Assembly: GCF_026914265.1 (NCBI RefSeq)
Contig: NC_069135.1
Coordinates: 16,236,406 to 16,300,405 of the forward strand
Direction of reading: 5' to 3'
From: Mya arenaria
Taxonomy: Eukaryota; Mollusca; Bivalvia; Myida; Myidae
Length of the DNA: 64,000 bases
The notes under the pieces are model-generated. The model was not told the origin of the DNA, ran no database searches, and saw nothing but the letters and a program-made list of their open reading frames with translations. Made by a program: the position numbers and the translations under genes. Positions 50,329 through 62,090 of this stretch are shown here, piece after piece. Within the stretch, counting starts at the first letter, position 1, and every line of letters starts with the position of its first letter.

Positions 50329-51457
50329 AACTCACCTGAGCACGAAGTGCCCAGTGTGAGGTATTGTGATCGCCCAATGTCCGGCGTCCGTTGTCGGTAT
50401 TGTGATCGCCCAATGTCCGGCGTCCGTTGTCGGTATTGTGATCGCCCAATGTCCGGCGTCCGTTGTCGGTATTGTGATCGCCCAATGTCCGGCGTCCGTT
50501 GTCCAGCGTCAACATTTGGAAACTTTGAACATCTTTGAAATCCCATGGTACAGACGCATAGTATTAGCTATGCAGTCTTAGTAGTGATCCTACCCATTAT
50601 GTCGATAGGCTGGAAAATGGTGCCGCCCAAGGTGTCACAGGTTTTCTGTATACTTACATAGTAAAACTTTAAATATCCTTTCTGCCTGCTCAAATTTCAA
50701 TAAATTTTGAGCAACTTTACCACTGAATGTTTATTTGTTGATTTAGAGACGAAACCGTGAAAACTCCACTGAAGTATACAATAGAAGCAAGGGGGACAAA
50801 TCTTGCTATATAGTGTTACAGTAGGTCATTCATGATTATTGTCGATCTTTAAATGCTTGAGGAACTGCATCTACATTAATCTGAACCCAAATAAGATCAA
50901 GGAGGGAACAATAGTGAGGGCTAGGCTCAGGGTCATGTTAATGGGTGAAAAATAGTTGCATATGATTAACCAGCTGATAAGCCCATGCTGAAACTCAGTA
51001 GGCTTTTGGTATAAGTGCATTGGACACTCGGAATGAAAAAATCACGCTGAAACTGCTGGGCCAAGACTTTTGATAATTTGGTATGAAGGCTCATGCAGTG
51101 GCCGTTTACCAGACATGTTTAAATAATGTCCCTGGGGTCGAAGCTGACCACATACCGGTATCCCAGGTTTTCAATATACTTGTAAAGTGAATTGTTGAAA
51201 ATCTTCTCTGAAACCGCAAGGCCAAGATCCTTGCTATTTGGTATACAGTCTCATGTAGTGGTCGTTTATCAATATTGTTCAAATAATGACCATACATATG
51301 AAAAATGGCCCCGTCCCAGCAGTCCTAGGTTTTATATATACCTATACAGAAAAACATCTTCCCTAAAACCACAAGGCCAAGACTTTTGATATTTGGTATG
51401 TAGCTTAATTAGTCTAGTGTCATTGCAATCAGGTGAGCGATTGTTGGCCCTCTTGTT
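50329..51457 (+). mobile_element. DINE/Helentron-like nonautonomous repeat, family B
   Basis: Begins AACTCACCTGAGCACGAAGT and ends ATCAGGTGAGCGATTGTTGG then CCCTCTTGTT. CTCACCTGA at the start is inverted as TCAGGTGAG ~30 bases before the end, the terminal/subterminal arrangement also seen in family A. Near the 5' end a 36-bp unit (ATTGTGATCGCCCAATGTCC plus GGCGTCCGTTGTCGGT) is repeated four times from 50361. The 3' half holds three diverged ~155-180-bp units marked by GAAACTGCTGGGCCAAGAC, GAAACCGCAAGGCCAAGATC and AAACCACAAGGCCAAGAC. Confidence 0.7.
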
Positions 51458-52644
51458 ATTGTTTAGCCGGAGAAAAAACAACTTATATGTAAAATCTTAA
51501 TGATTAAGAATGGGCGGAGCGAGCGTAGTAAAACGAGTCCTTCTTGATCATTTAGATGTTACTTCAGGTCATCTAACAGACTACAAATATAACCTTATTG
51601 GCTGACACGTTATCAACGACACAGGGAAAGTGTATCGGATGAGTGGTAGTAGGCGGACCTTTTTTACAACCGCGAAAGTTGAAATTCTTAATACATGTAA
51701 TTTAGCCTATAACTTAATAATTGCCTGTATGCAATTTCATTGGCTGAAAATGTAGGCTGTATTCTAAAATCTATAATCATAAAATGGCTGTTCATAGACA
51801 TAGCTAGATAAGAAACTCATTGAAACTGGTAATTCAGAGCGCATGTTTCTCGTTAATACAATTGATACATGCATAACTTTATGACATATAATAAAATAAT
51901 TGTTTATGTTTATTGATTAGCATCGTCGGACACCCCGAGCCCTTCTGCGCTGTGCTTCGTTGTGCATGAAGTGTACCGGAAGAAACGACGTGGTTTCCGA
52001 CAATTGTTGTTTAGATGTTATGACCATGTATATATATTATATATATTATATTGCATTACAGTTGGAAGTTAAAATGGCTTTTGTCATTTATTTAAATTAT
52101 CTCAGAACTACAATACTCGAAAGCCGCTATTTATTTAACAGTTCCCCTCTATTTCCACCATTGAGAGAATCAGATGTAAACGTTTTACCGAAACAGCCAT
52201 ATTATTCAACACACGCAACCGAAAATAAACGTGTGAGAAACGCCCTGTACAAAAGGTTTTGCAATCAATTCATGATCATGTTTTAATTGGTAAACATTCT
52301 GTTTTAGGACTGACTTAATTGTGATACCGAAATTATTTTCCATGGAATACACATTTAAACATAAAACAGCAAAATGTTTGACCTATTTGTTAAATATTTG
52401 TAATATGATCCTAAATGGCTTTTAAATGTAAGCCCAGACATGTATAGAACACGTACTTATATTATATCCAAAAAACGGAAAATCCCATATGAAACGAAAG
52501 TAGAATATCATTTGGTATTTGCTTGTTAAGTTTATGAAAGCTTTACATGATATTTAAAAGATCTAGGGTAGAAGTGAAATAGGAATAAGGAAAAGGGAAC
52601 AGCATAATTTTATTTCTGTTTTATTTTGAAACAATTCATCACTG
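51458..52644. other. Noncoding stretch before the four-TM gene
   Basis: No exon recognised. A short imperfect inverted pair AATGATTAAGAA / TTCTTGATCATT at about 51500-51575 brackets a GC-richer segment. Confidence 0.4.
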
Positions 52645-54147
52645 ATGGCTATTTGTACTGGGCGAATCAAGCTGCATTTTTATTATTTTCTGTTGGTGAC
52701 ATTTCCTTTCACAACTTTGTTAAGTTCCTTTGTTGGCACAGGATGGTTTGTCGAGGAGTCCTACAACTACGGACTTCTGGGACAGAGAATGTTGAGACAT
52801 CAGTCCACACAGAAGCCAGAATATGGACATGGCGGTAAGGGAGTGTTTTTGTCGAGGCCGCTCGGCAGTTGCAGATCTAGCGGGTACGCGTGTGCCTCAC
52901 CCCAGTTGGTCGGCACAACACCACTGAGCACTTTAACCTTAAATTGATACTTTACTGATACTACCATTGCAAATATATTTATGAAATTAGATTATACAAA
53001 AACTGTCTAATTATAACATTATCGTTATCGATATGGAATATCAGTACGCAGAGTACCAGACAAAAAATAGATTTCAAGTCCCAATTTTTATTAAAACATG
53101 TCTCATATATACAGTACACTCTTTCTAGTGCGTGACGTTGCCACACTCATACTGGTGAGCACGGCGCTCGGGCTGCTGTTGGTTCCCTTCACTTCCGGCT
53201 TTATAGCCGTGCTGTGCCACCATCCTTTTAAACCCCGGGACATGGATGCACGATGCTTCCGGGTCAACAGGCGGCTCTTCTATGGCGGCATTATATGTTA
53301 CATTCTTGCATGTAAGATTAATTACATAAAATTATATTTAAATTATTAAAATGACGTGTTATGATACTTTTGCAATCACAAATCCTAGGAACAATAATTA
53401 CAAACTAAATAAATCTTGCATGGTATTGAACAGGTGACAGAGGCGGTTCCATGGCACGACCTTAACTGGTATAGTCTGATATGTTACACTATTTGACAAA
53501 CTCGAAAGAGCACGTTTGGAGACATTGTCAGGTACTTTAAATACCACCTTTTTTCTTTCAGGCACCATAAGTCTGTCTGGTTGTATAAGGTTCGGGGCAG
53601 TAATACCGATGGAGACCTTGGGTATAAGCTGGTACGGGTGTCTCTACTCCTCGCTACATATGTGGCTCATGGTGAGGAATGGTTGGATTATACTTGTTTG
53701 AGCTCGATTGGGAACGCTGATATATTGGCGAATCACGCTCGAGTCTGTATCCTTTATCCTTCAAAGAACCGGTAGTATTGCAATGTTTAAATGGGTCCAT
53801 GATGAAGCGCCCCCTCCCCTCTGCTTTATATTTTGAGTGTCGCCCGAATGAACTCGAGACCAAGGAGACCCACGACCTTTTAGAAGAAAGGTGGGCATTT
53901 ATCAGTCTAACTGATGCAGCATTTTTATTAATGGTTAACAATCAATTACTTAAAGTTCGATAAAGTAATATCAAATTGCCTTTGCTAGCAAAACAAGTAC
54001 ACTCTGTTTCAGATATGCATATTTGCTTGCGACACTCTGTGGAAGGATCGACATGCAGGGTATATATTTGGCGTGTTTCTGTTCGGAATATATCGTGGAC
54101 CAGCAGTCAGAAGAGATCCAGACATAGATAACCTTTCATATATTTGA
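52645..54147 (+). CDS. Four-transmembrane protein of unknown function (claudin-like layout)
   Basis: Four exons (52645-52834, 53129-53311, 53562-53671, 54013-54147) join in phase to 205 residues with consensus donors and acceptors. Four hydrophobic segments lie near residues 10-32, 66-93, 114-140 and 148-168. The first is followed by an extracellular-type loop GWFVEESYNYGLLGQRML, whose W...GL spacing recalls the W-GLW-C-C loop of claudin/PMP22/clarin-type proteins, but the two loop cysteines are absent. A basic loop (HPFKPRDMDARCFRVNRR) separates segments 2 and 3, and a polar tail ends in DPDIDNLSYI. I do not recognise the family. The ATG has a favourable context (ACTGATGG). Alternatively the TTGGCACAG at 52733-52741 is an acceptor and the first membrane segment comes from an upstream exon. 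Confidence 0.6.
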
Positions 54148-56295
54148 AGAAGGTTTGGAGGAGCAGTATTACATTCGTACATATTATAATTCACGTCAGT
54201 TTCTCCGGAGTTAAACTTGTTCGTGTTACATAATTTATGTAAATAGTCAGACATATTGTGGGCTTTGTGAAGGCATAGCCAGTCCATAATCAGTGTGAAA
54301 TATATAGTTTTAAATTAAATGAAAGGGTCGGCAAATAACATGCGCTACAAGCGGTTTTCCCTAGTGACCCCTCAGGGCGATCTTGACCTCAGACGTGGGT
54401 TTTTCAATCGCCCGTACATGAAGGTGTTTAAAATCCGCCTATGCATGACCAAGTTTAGTCTCGAAAGACTAAAATATTTACAGTTAGTTTGACTATTGAC
54501 CTCTAAGTGTGACATGGAGTTACATCACGGGCCTAAGGCCATTGCACGCAACCCCGTCTTATAAATGTGAACTGTGCATAAAAGTCGAGTTCACCTTCAG
54601 CTGGCTCAACAATGCTGGCCCACACATTTACAGAACAGGTGATTCTTCGAATGCATGTAATGGGTTGGGTGAAGGGATGAGTTATAAACCAAATAACATT
54701 TCAGAAAGTGGATGAAATTGAGCGTATTAGAAAGCCCACTTGACTTTACAGACTGTGTAAATTGTGGGTAAATTGTCATGCTAAATTACATACGTTCAAT
54801 ACGATTGAAATATGATTGACGCACTTAAATGATATGTTGTTTATTACCTATATACAATATGTTTATGTAAATAATATTACAAAAGTAAAACCATATCTCA
54901 CAAATTCACTATTATCAGTGTAAATGAATACAAAATATCACATGATTAACAAAGGTTCTACAAGGTACATCAACTGCCATCACTGGCAACAGAGCTGCCC
55001 AAACATACAACTACCGAATTAAACACATAAAATCGCTTAAAATATCATGTTTAAAACAAATAAAATTAAATAAACAAATAAAAATATAATTAAAAAAATA
55101 TTTTTGTTAATAAAGTTATATATAATAGATATATCACACCGATTGAGTAGAAATGATATGTAGTTAAGATATATAAACATATATATATATCAGTGTAAGA
55201 ACTTTACACAAATACCAAAGGCATATAATGATACAAGTTCTTTCAGTTCTGTGAGATAATAAAAACCGTAAGAATGAACACAAATGAATTTGCCATTATT
55301 AAACTAAATATTCTATATGCCCTTAATTATTATCCTGCTTAAAAAGCAAATATTTGAACATACTTGGTAGAGCAAGTCACTCTATATAATGCCATAACAT
55401 TATTACAATTTGTTTCTCACCAAGGTTTTATGATATGTGATGAATGGTTGAAGTTACTGATCCCTGAACTGAATACATTGGAAGAATATTTAAAGGAATG
55501 TAAATGTAAAAATACAGTTTAGTAAATTAATGGTGTATTTCTAACAAAATAGAATACAACGTAACTCTGTCGACATATAGTGTAACACAGTCTTCATGTG
55601 AAATAATCACTTCCAAATCAAAGAATGAGGCAATTTATTGGAAGATAAGGATTTAACTTGGATTTTTACGTCCTCTATTTAGAAAAGGTTACATATTAAT
55701 GTAAGTTAACCTGACTTCAAAAAACTACAACCGGACTGAAAAAGGTCCCATCACACCACCTCCTACCCATGGGGAAGTTTTCCATCTTTTTGGAAGCATA
55801 AAATCATCTTCAATGCTTAATGAATAAATTTAATCAACAGTAAACAGTAATACTAAAATTGAACATTTTTATCACAGATAAAATTTCTAAAACACTCCAT
55901 GATTAACTATCTTTAAAAAAGCTGGTCATATTTTCAAGTAAGATTAAAACACATGATACTAAAACATTAAAATTTGCGTTGACTTTAGACTACCTGCTAA
56001 ACATAACATAAGTTTACGTTATGGCAAATGGACCTATAGGGTTTTAGCCAGGTTTTAAAAAGGGCAGGGTATAGTTAAAATGGGAAAGGGTGCTTAGGTT
56101 CAAAAGGGTACATTGTGTTGGGCTGTGGATAACCTAAATATTGTACATTTGACAAAAAATGATAGAAATGATTGTGTTTAATTGATGAAGTTTAAGTTTT
56201 GACAGATACATGTTTAAGCTGGTATGTATTAATCATATAATAAGCTTCTCAACAGAAAAGGGAAACTATTGGATTATATAAAGAACTTAATTCTA

Positions 56296-56690
56296 AGAAG
56301 GGTCCGGGGAGAGGGGAGGAAGGGCAGGGTGTAGCACCGGTCTATTGAAGGGTCCGGGGAGAGGGGAGGAAGGGCAGGGTGTAGCACCTGTCTTTTGAAG
56401 GGTCCGGGGAGGTGGGAGGAAGGGCAGGGTGTAGCACCTGTCAATTGAAGGGTCTGGGGAGAGGGGATGAAGGGCAGGGTGTAGCACGCGGGGAGAGGGG
56501 AGAAAGGGCAGGGTGTAGCACGCGGGGAGAGGGGAGGAAGGGCAGGGTGTAGGACGCGGGGAGAGGGGAGGAAGGGCAGGGTGTAGCACGCGGGGAGAGG
56601 GCAGGAAGGGCAGGGTGTAGCACCTGTCTATTGAAGAGTCCGGTGAGAGTGGAGGAAGGGCAGGGTGTAGCACCTGTCTATTACTCTCTA
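56296..56690. repeat. G-rich minisatellite with G-quadruplex motifs
   Basis: Units of 50 bp starting GGTCCGGGGAGAGGGGAGGA at 56301, 56351, 56401 and 56451 are followed by four shorter ~34-bp units (CGCGGGGAGAGGGG...) and one more long unit. Each unit contains GGGGAGAGGGGAGGAAGGG then CAGGG, which fits the four-run G-quadruplex pattern on the plus strand. The complementary frame (ATPCPSSPLP repeats) is a by-product. Confidence 0.9.
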
Positions 56691-57334
56691 GCTAAAACCT
56701 TAGGACTACGGAAGGAAATCTTTTAATTGTATAATTATTAAAGTGAACAGATGATGTTGCAAGTGATCCAGTCAAGAACAAAATACAGCCTGCCACAATG
56801 GCAACATGTTAGCATTTATCATTCAAACCATGCGAAATCTGAATGTTACCCTATTTTTTCTCTCATAACTCTTAAAAATGGCCTTATCCAGAATGTCAAC
56901 TTAATAGTCAAATATGAATATATACAAGTATGACTTGAGCTGAGAGTAATGTTTTCCTATTACTGAAACTGATATGTCTAGAGCATTGTTAATAAAATGA
57001 GGTGCAAGTTTACAAAAATCAAATTTAATATATGTGCACTTATGTAAATAGTGATTTATTTTACTTACGAAACTGCAGCATACTTAATAAAAAATAGAAA
57101 ATAATAAAAATCGAAATTTTTGGAGTTTATACATGTATTTTTGGAAACAATTGAACTTATTTCACAAAAAATGGAAGTTCTTATGTATATTCTTACAAGT
57201 GTAATTAAAATTTACAAAACTATATCAGATCACATTTAAGAAAAAAAACTCATCTAAAAAAAAAAAAATTATTGCATTGTGCGCAATTACAAACCCTTTA
57301 ATCAAATATATTTCTTGGAACAACTAGAACTGTA

Positions 57335-57927
57335 AGCCATAGGCTAACGAATACCCCCCACCCCTCCATGTCTAGGTTGTTTGCCCTGGAGTTAGGCCGG
57401 ACAAAGCTAATTTTGCCTACAAGGGGAGATAACTCCAGTCATTAATGGCCATTAATTTCTGAAAGTTTGATAAAGATTTGTTGAATAATAACAAAGATGA
57501 ATCCCAGACAGGGCTTATTTTGCCTACTTTAACACATCAAGGGGAGATAACTCCAGTCAGGGTCATGTGACCTGTACCAAATTCACAGAGGCGAAAGTTT
57601 ACAACATGGCCATTAATTTCTGAAAGTTTGATAAAGATTTGTTGAATAAAAACAAAGATGAATCCCGGACAGGGCTTATTTTGCCTACTTTAACACATCA
57701 AGGGGAGATAACTCTGGTCAGGGTCATGTGACCCGTACCAATTTCACAGAGGCGCAAGTTTACATCATGGCCATTAATATCTGAAAGTTTGAAAAAGATT
57801 TGTTCAATAACGACAAAGATGAATCCCGGACAAAAAAAAAAACGGACGGACAGACGGACAGACAGACGGACAGACGGACAACCCGATTCCAGTATACCCC
57901 CCCCAAACTTTGTTTTGGGGGGTATAA
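57335..57927 (+). repeat. Dispersed bivalve-type repeat ending in a C/G hairpin
   Basis: Three ~161-bp tandem units (TTGAATAATAACAAAGATGA at 57482, then 57642 and 57803) lead into a GGACGGACAGACGGACAG microsatellite and a terminal hairpin (TATACCCCCCCCAAA / TTTTGGGGGGTATA). The left end has AATACCCCCCACCCC. No coding capacity. This form is one I recognise as common in bivalve genomes. Confidence 0.7.
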
Positions 57928-58377
57928 TGAAGAACAGAACCATGTTCCATGGAATGTTAAAGTCCTGAGCAGTTTCAACTAAATCACATAATACAGGTAT
58001 ATGATTCGAAAATACAAACCTGATTGAACATAATTATCAACATTATGTCTTACACTATCTACATACATTAATTTTGATTATTATGATCATGAATATACAT
58101 GGAACACAGAAATATTAGATATTTCAAATTTCTTCACCATTAAAAGTTGGGAAGACTAAATGTGCAAGCAAAAAAAAAACATCAAGAATAATCTAAATGA
58201 ATTCAAAGGAATGTACATGTACACCAGAAAAAATACCAATAAATGGTTGCCTGATTCGTTGTTAAAACACTGCATAATTACATTTTAAACAGTAAAACTT
58301 TGTTCCATGATTTCTCTTTGTTTGGCAAGATAGAGCAATCATAAACTTTCTTGTGTTGACAGTCAAAATGGCTTCTG

Positions 58378-61300
58378 CTAGGCGTGGGAGTTGAGCCAGG
58401 AAGATATCAGGTCAAATGTCTCATTCTTCACTTCAGGCAACTCCTTATGTAGCTGATGATAAGCCCCGTCGAAGATCTTTGAAAATAAAATAAAACCTTT
58501 TTCATTTTGTTTTATTCAATTGAGACAAAAATCAGCTACCCGTATTTCGAAATGGTTGGAACATAAGGAAATACTTTTGAGATAATCACTATTCGATGTA
58601 ACTCAACTACACAACATGTCTTACCAAACCTAATGCATTCAAAAGAAGTTCAACATTATCAGAACATTGAGAAAGGAAGTTCTGACTGTTTTTCAACTAA
58701 AGGTACAAATGATATATGTAATGGGTGTTAAACTCAAGAAAAAGGCATAATTTATTATCAACCAAGTGCAAGATCACCACTAAAAAAAACATGAACACTC
58801 ATGCCAAAAGCTTAGAACTTTTAGTTTAAAAATACTAACTTCTTTCAGCTTGATTGTGACAATTGCTTACAGCCGATAGAATCACTCTTGAGTCAGTTTC
58901 CTAGTTAGAAACCAGTACTTGGGTCCCTTTGAGGGGCCATGAGAAGGTACCCATGGTGGGGATCAAACCCACAACCCAATTGGTGATAGGCAGACTTCTA
59001 TACCACTACACCACTCTCACCCTTACAACATTTTGCAAATATATTTGCAAGAGAATAACAAATTATCAATATAATTCAACACAGATCCCACATTTAGAAA
59101 CTTACTTGTTATAGGCTCTATAAAAGTGTCCTATAGAAGTGTCCTATAGAAGCATTAAATAAAAAAGCAGGAAAAGAAGAAACTTTTGAGAGCCTGTTGT
59201 TACAAATCACAAATACCTTCAGCTTTTTATCCGTGCTGGAAGCCTTATCATACATCAGCTGTGAGCCCTCCAGCTCACACAGAGCATCCTTGGTGCCATG
59301 TAGAATCAGAAACGGCCATTGTATCTCCGGGAAGCTTGACTTGATCCTCATCAAGGCATCCAGCATAGCAACACCCCACCTGTGTAGAGGAAAGACACTT
59401 CCATCAATCATTGAAAAACACACAAAAAATCAACCATTGCATTGGTTATATAAGAATATAGTATAAAAAAAACTTAGCCGGTTATAATAGCAATGTAAAA
59501 TAAAACAGAAGATCAAGTACTAGTTAGGATTTCTACATTCTCAGATGGAAAACACACGCACTGTACAAAGGCAACTCAATATAAATCACAAACAACTATT
59601 TTTCTTGCTAGCATTATAACAATTTTACCATTGGGCTGGGGCCGTATTCAATAAGCATCTTAGTAATATTTTTCAACTAAGTGAAAAATTGCCATTTTTC
59701 TAATTTGAATTTTAAGAAAACGAACAATGTTTGTACAACAAAAATATGAAAATAAGCACGAAAATGGTCTAAACAATATATGCATATGAATAAACTGATA
59801 AAAAGTAGCAGGTATTTAAAATAATCATTGTTAAAGGTTACGAAAATTCTCACTAAGTTGAAAATATTAACCAAGATGCTTATTGAATACGGCCCCTGGT
59901 GTGTATTTCCATCATTGATGGACGGACAAACGTTGGAATACGACAACAAAACTTTGATATACCACTTTTCCAGTGGTTCGATGTGGGGTAAGTTATATTA
60001 TTTCTATTATTACTTTTTCTGATAGCCCTATAATATGATCAGTTCCAACAAGATTATGACCATTGGATCAGGCACATCATTACCGTTACATTATATTACA
60101 GCTGCAGTGTGTTTTTTTATATGGAGATTCTTATACCTTTAACTTACTAGAGTCATAACAACTTTTAAATGCCAATGTATCATCCATCAAGGCTGAGTAA
60201 TAGTGGTATTATAAGTAATGCTACAAAATTTTCATAAAAAGATTGATGTTAACTATGTTCATGATTACATTGCAAGAATAGTGGTATTATAAGTAATGCT
60301 ACAAAATTTTCATAAAAAGATTGATGTTAACTATGTTCATGATTACATTGCAAGAAAATGTTGCAACTTTTACAAAATGTCAAACCTGCATTTTATTCCA
60401 CCATGAAAAACTAACGGATCTTCAATGTATTTCTTCACCTGAAGTAAAATATATTTTACAAATTCATAATTGTGATTAATCCTTACAGTATAAATAATTC
60501 TTCATCCTGATTAATATTGGTAAAAACGTCTACAGCTCAGAGTTAACTGTTAAAGGTCAAAAACCTTCAATTGTATAAAAGAGTAGCCGATAATTGTATC
60601 ATTGTAATGATTGTATACCATTTCTTAGATGATGCCATGCTAATCCACTTAGATTGTAATACTGATAGAAATAGTGATGTCATAACCTGTCGCAGAATAT
60701 ATGATATATCACTGTCAGGTTTTCTGTGTAAAAAAGACTAGGCAAATGTAACAAGAGATTATTTTTGTTAAAAAGCACTTGTCTTCCCCATTATACATGT
60801 ATGTTCCTAGCTGAGAAATAATCAATGATGGGCATGAAATTTGTACTTTTTGACTGGAGACAAACCATCAGTGACCTTGAGGTTTGGCCTATTCACCCAT
60901 ATCCAATAGTGAACATCTACTGCGTAAGATCTGTGATCCTATGAATATTATGAATTAAAGTGATAGATTGCTGTAAGAAATATTGTTTTGTTTTACTGAT
61001 CTCAAAATTAATAGGGGTCATTTCCTAGACATGACCAACTGGCATGGAATGAATTCGTGGGTGCAAGTATTCTTTAGTTATTAAGCTGAAAACCATTTTT
61101 CAACTTACGGGGTAGTTTTTCAAACAGATTGTTATTTTTTACCTGAAGCTCAAAGCGACCTTGACCTTTAACGTACTAATATCAAAATCAAAAGGGGCCA
61201 TCTTCTACTCATGACCAACTCGCAAACCAAGTATGAAGTTCCTGGACCCAAAAGATCTTCAGTTATTGAGCGGAAATCATTTTTCACCTCAAGGTCACTA

Positions 61301-61781
61301 TGGCCTTGACCTTTGAACTACTGATCTCAAAATCAGTAAGGGTCATACTGGTCATGACCAACCTGCATACCAAGTACTGATGTTCCCAGCTCTTAGCGGT
61401 ATATAGTTACTGACAGGGAACAGAGTGTGACGTACGGCCAGGGCAAAAAAAAATATGCCTCTGACAGCATGAATAGGGGAGACATAAATATATATGTCTC
61501 AGCTCTCTGTGTACATAAACATCATTTCTTGCACCAAAAGAATGTATAAAATAAATAGCCAATATCAAACAGCTGTGTTCAATTCTCAAAAGCTTCAACC
61601 TAACCAATCATAAGCTATCTACAGTATTATGTGAATATGTTCATGCAAGGTTTTTCTCAAGAATTATTATACAAATCATTAAATCACTTACATTTTCTTC
61701 TTCTCTGGTCACATTTTTGGGGTCAATCTTTGCTATAATCATCTGAGGCAAGACTTTAGCTGCCATCTTTCCAGCTGCAAC
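58378..61781 (-). CDS. MGLL: Monoglyceride lipase, C-terminal four exons (gene runs off the window)
   Basis: Four exons on the minus strand (61781-61692, 60438-60386, 59379-59217, 58476-58378) join in phase to the last 134 residues. The text runs [56 protein letters not shown] and [20 protein letters not shown]. It keeps the catalytic Asp (in GTKDALCE) and His (in [10 protein letters not shown]) of the alpha/beta-hydrolase triad; the GHSMGG serine block and N-terminus are not between 61.8 and 64.0 kb and must lie to the right. The enzyme splits monoacylglycerols, including 2-arachidonoylglycerol, at membranes. Its introns carry a SINE, a MITE and a recent 78-bp duplication. Confidence 0.9.
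58905..59022 (-). repeat. tRNA-derived SINE, well preserved
   Basis: On the minus strand: A box AGTGGTGTAGTGGTATAGA, B box GTGGGTTTGATCCCC, then body CCATGGGTACCTTCTCATGG, CCCTCAAAGGGACC and TGGTTTCTAAC. Both pol III boxes are near consensus. Same family as the remnant at 2664-2762. Confidence 0.75.
59639..59895. mobile_element. 257-bp MITE with ~45-bp inverted ends
   Basis: Left end GGGCCGTATTCAATAAGCAT and the inverted right end agree for about 45 bp with few mismatches (through CTTAGT...ATATTTTCAACTTAGTGA). Flanks CTG at 59636-59638 and 59896-59898 give a 3-bp target duplication, compatible with PIF/Harbinger-like elements (though TTA/TWA is usual). In an MGLL intron. Confidence 0.8.
60201..60356. 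repeat. Perfect 78-bp tandem duplication
   Basis: The segment starting TAGTGGTATTATAAGTAATG at 60201 is repeated without any difference from 60279. It lies in an MGLL intron. Confidence 0.9.
60835..61480. repeat. Dispersed bivalve-type repeat with ~150-bp internal units
   Basis: Units around 60.99, 61.17 and 61.32 kb share TGATCTCAAAATCA, GGGGTCAT, CATGACCAAC and CCTTGACCTTTGA. The right end has a poly-A tract then ATATGCC...GGGGAGACATAAAT. No coding capacity. Confidence 0.6.
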
Positions 61782-61859
61782 CTGTCAAGTAAACAAATTA
61801 TAAAATACTGAGTACTAATAAAATACTAATAATGGTGAGCATCCATCAAAGATAGATGA

Positions 61860-62090
61860 TGGACACTGTCAACTCTGTAGTTTTTTATTTTCATTTTAAG
61901 GGCCATTACTCTGGAGTGACTGGGACTTTCCAGCTAGTTAATAAAGTTGCTCCAGATAATTTGCACAAAAACATGATAACCTGGCTTGGTAATGGCTGGT
62001 GAACATGTATGAGATCAGACACTGTAAATTCTTTAATAGTAAGTTGATTAAAGGGCCATAACTGTGAGACGACGTGGACATTCTGACTTG
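61860..62090. repeat. Short dispersed repeat, two diverged units
   Basis: Two ~165-bp units share GACACTGTCAACTCT/GACACTGTAAATTCT and AAGGGCCATTACTCTGGAG / AAGGGCCATAACTGTGAG. Confidence 0.5.

Larger units (their letters stand above)
54148..58377. other. Intergenic region, right part probably MGLL 3' UTR
   Basis: No coding exon recognised. A TTTATT (AATAAA on the minus strand) near 54839 at the left end of a long AT-rich stretch could end a ~3.5-kb MGLL 3' UTR; this is inference. A G-rich minisatellite and a dispersed repeat lie within it. Confidence 0.35.

Noticed and set aside
50274-50546. Frames through GQRTPDIGRSQY-type repeats on both strands
   Set aside because: By-products of the 36-bp repeat within the family B element.
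56293-56673. Frame rich in HPALPPLSP repeats
   Set aside because: Complement of the G-rich minisatellite; no homology.
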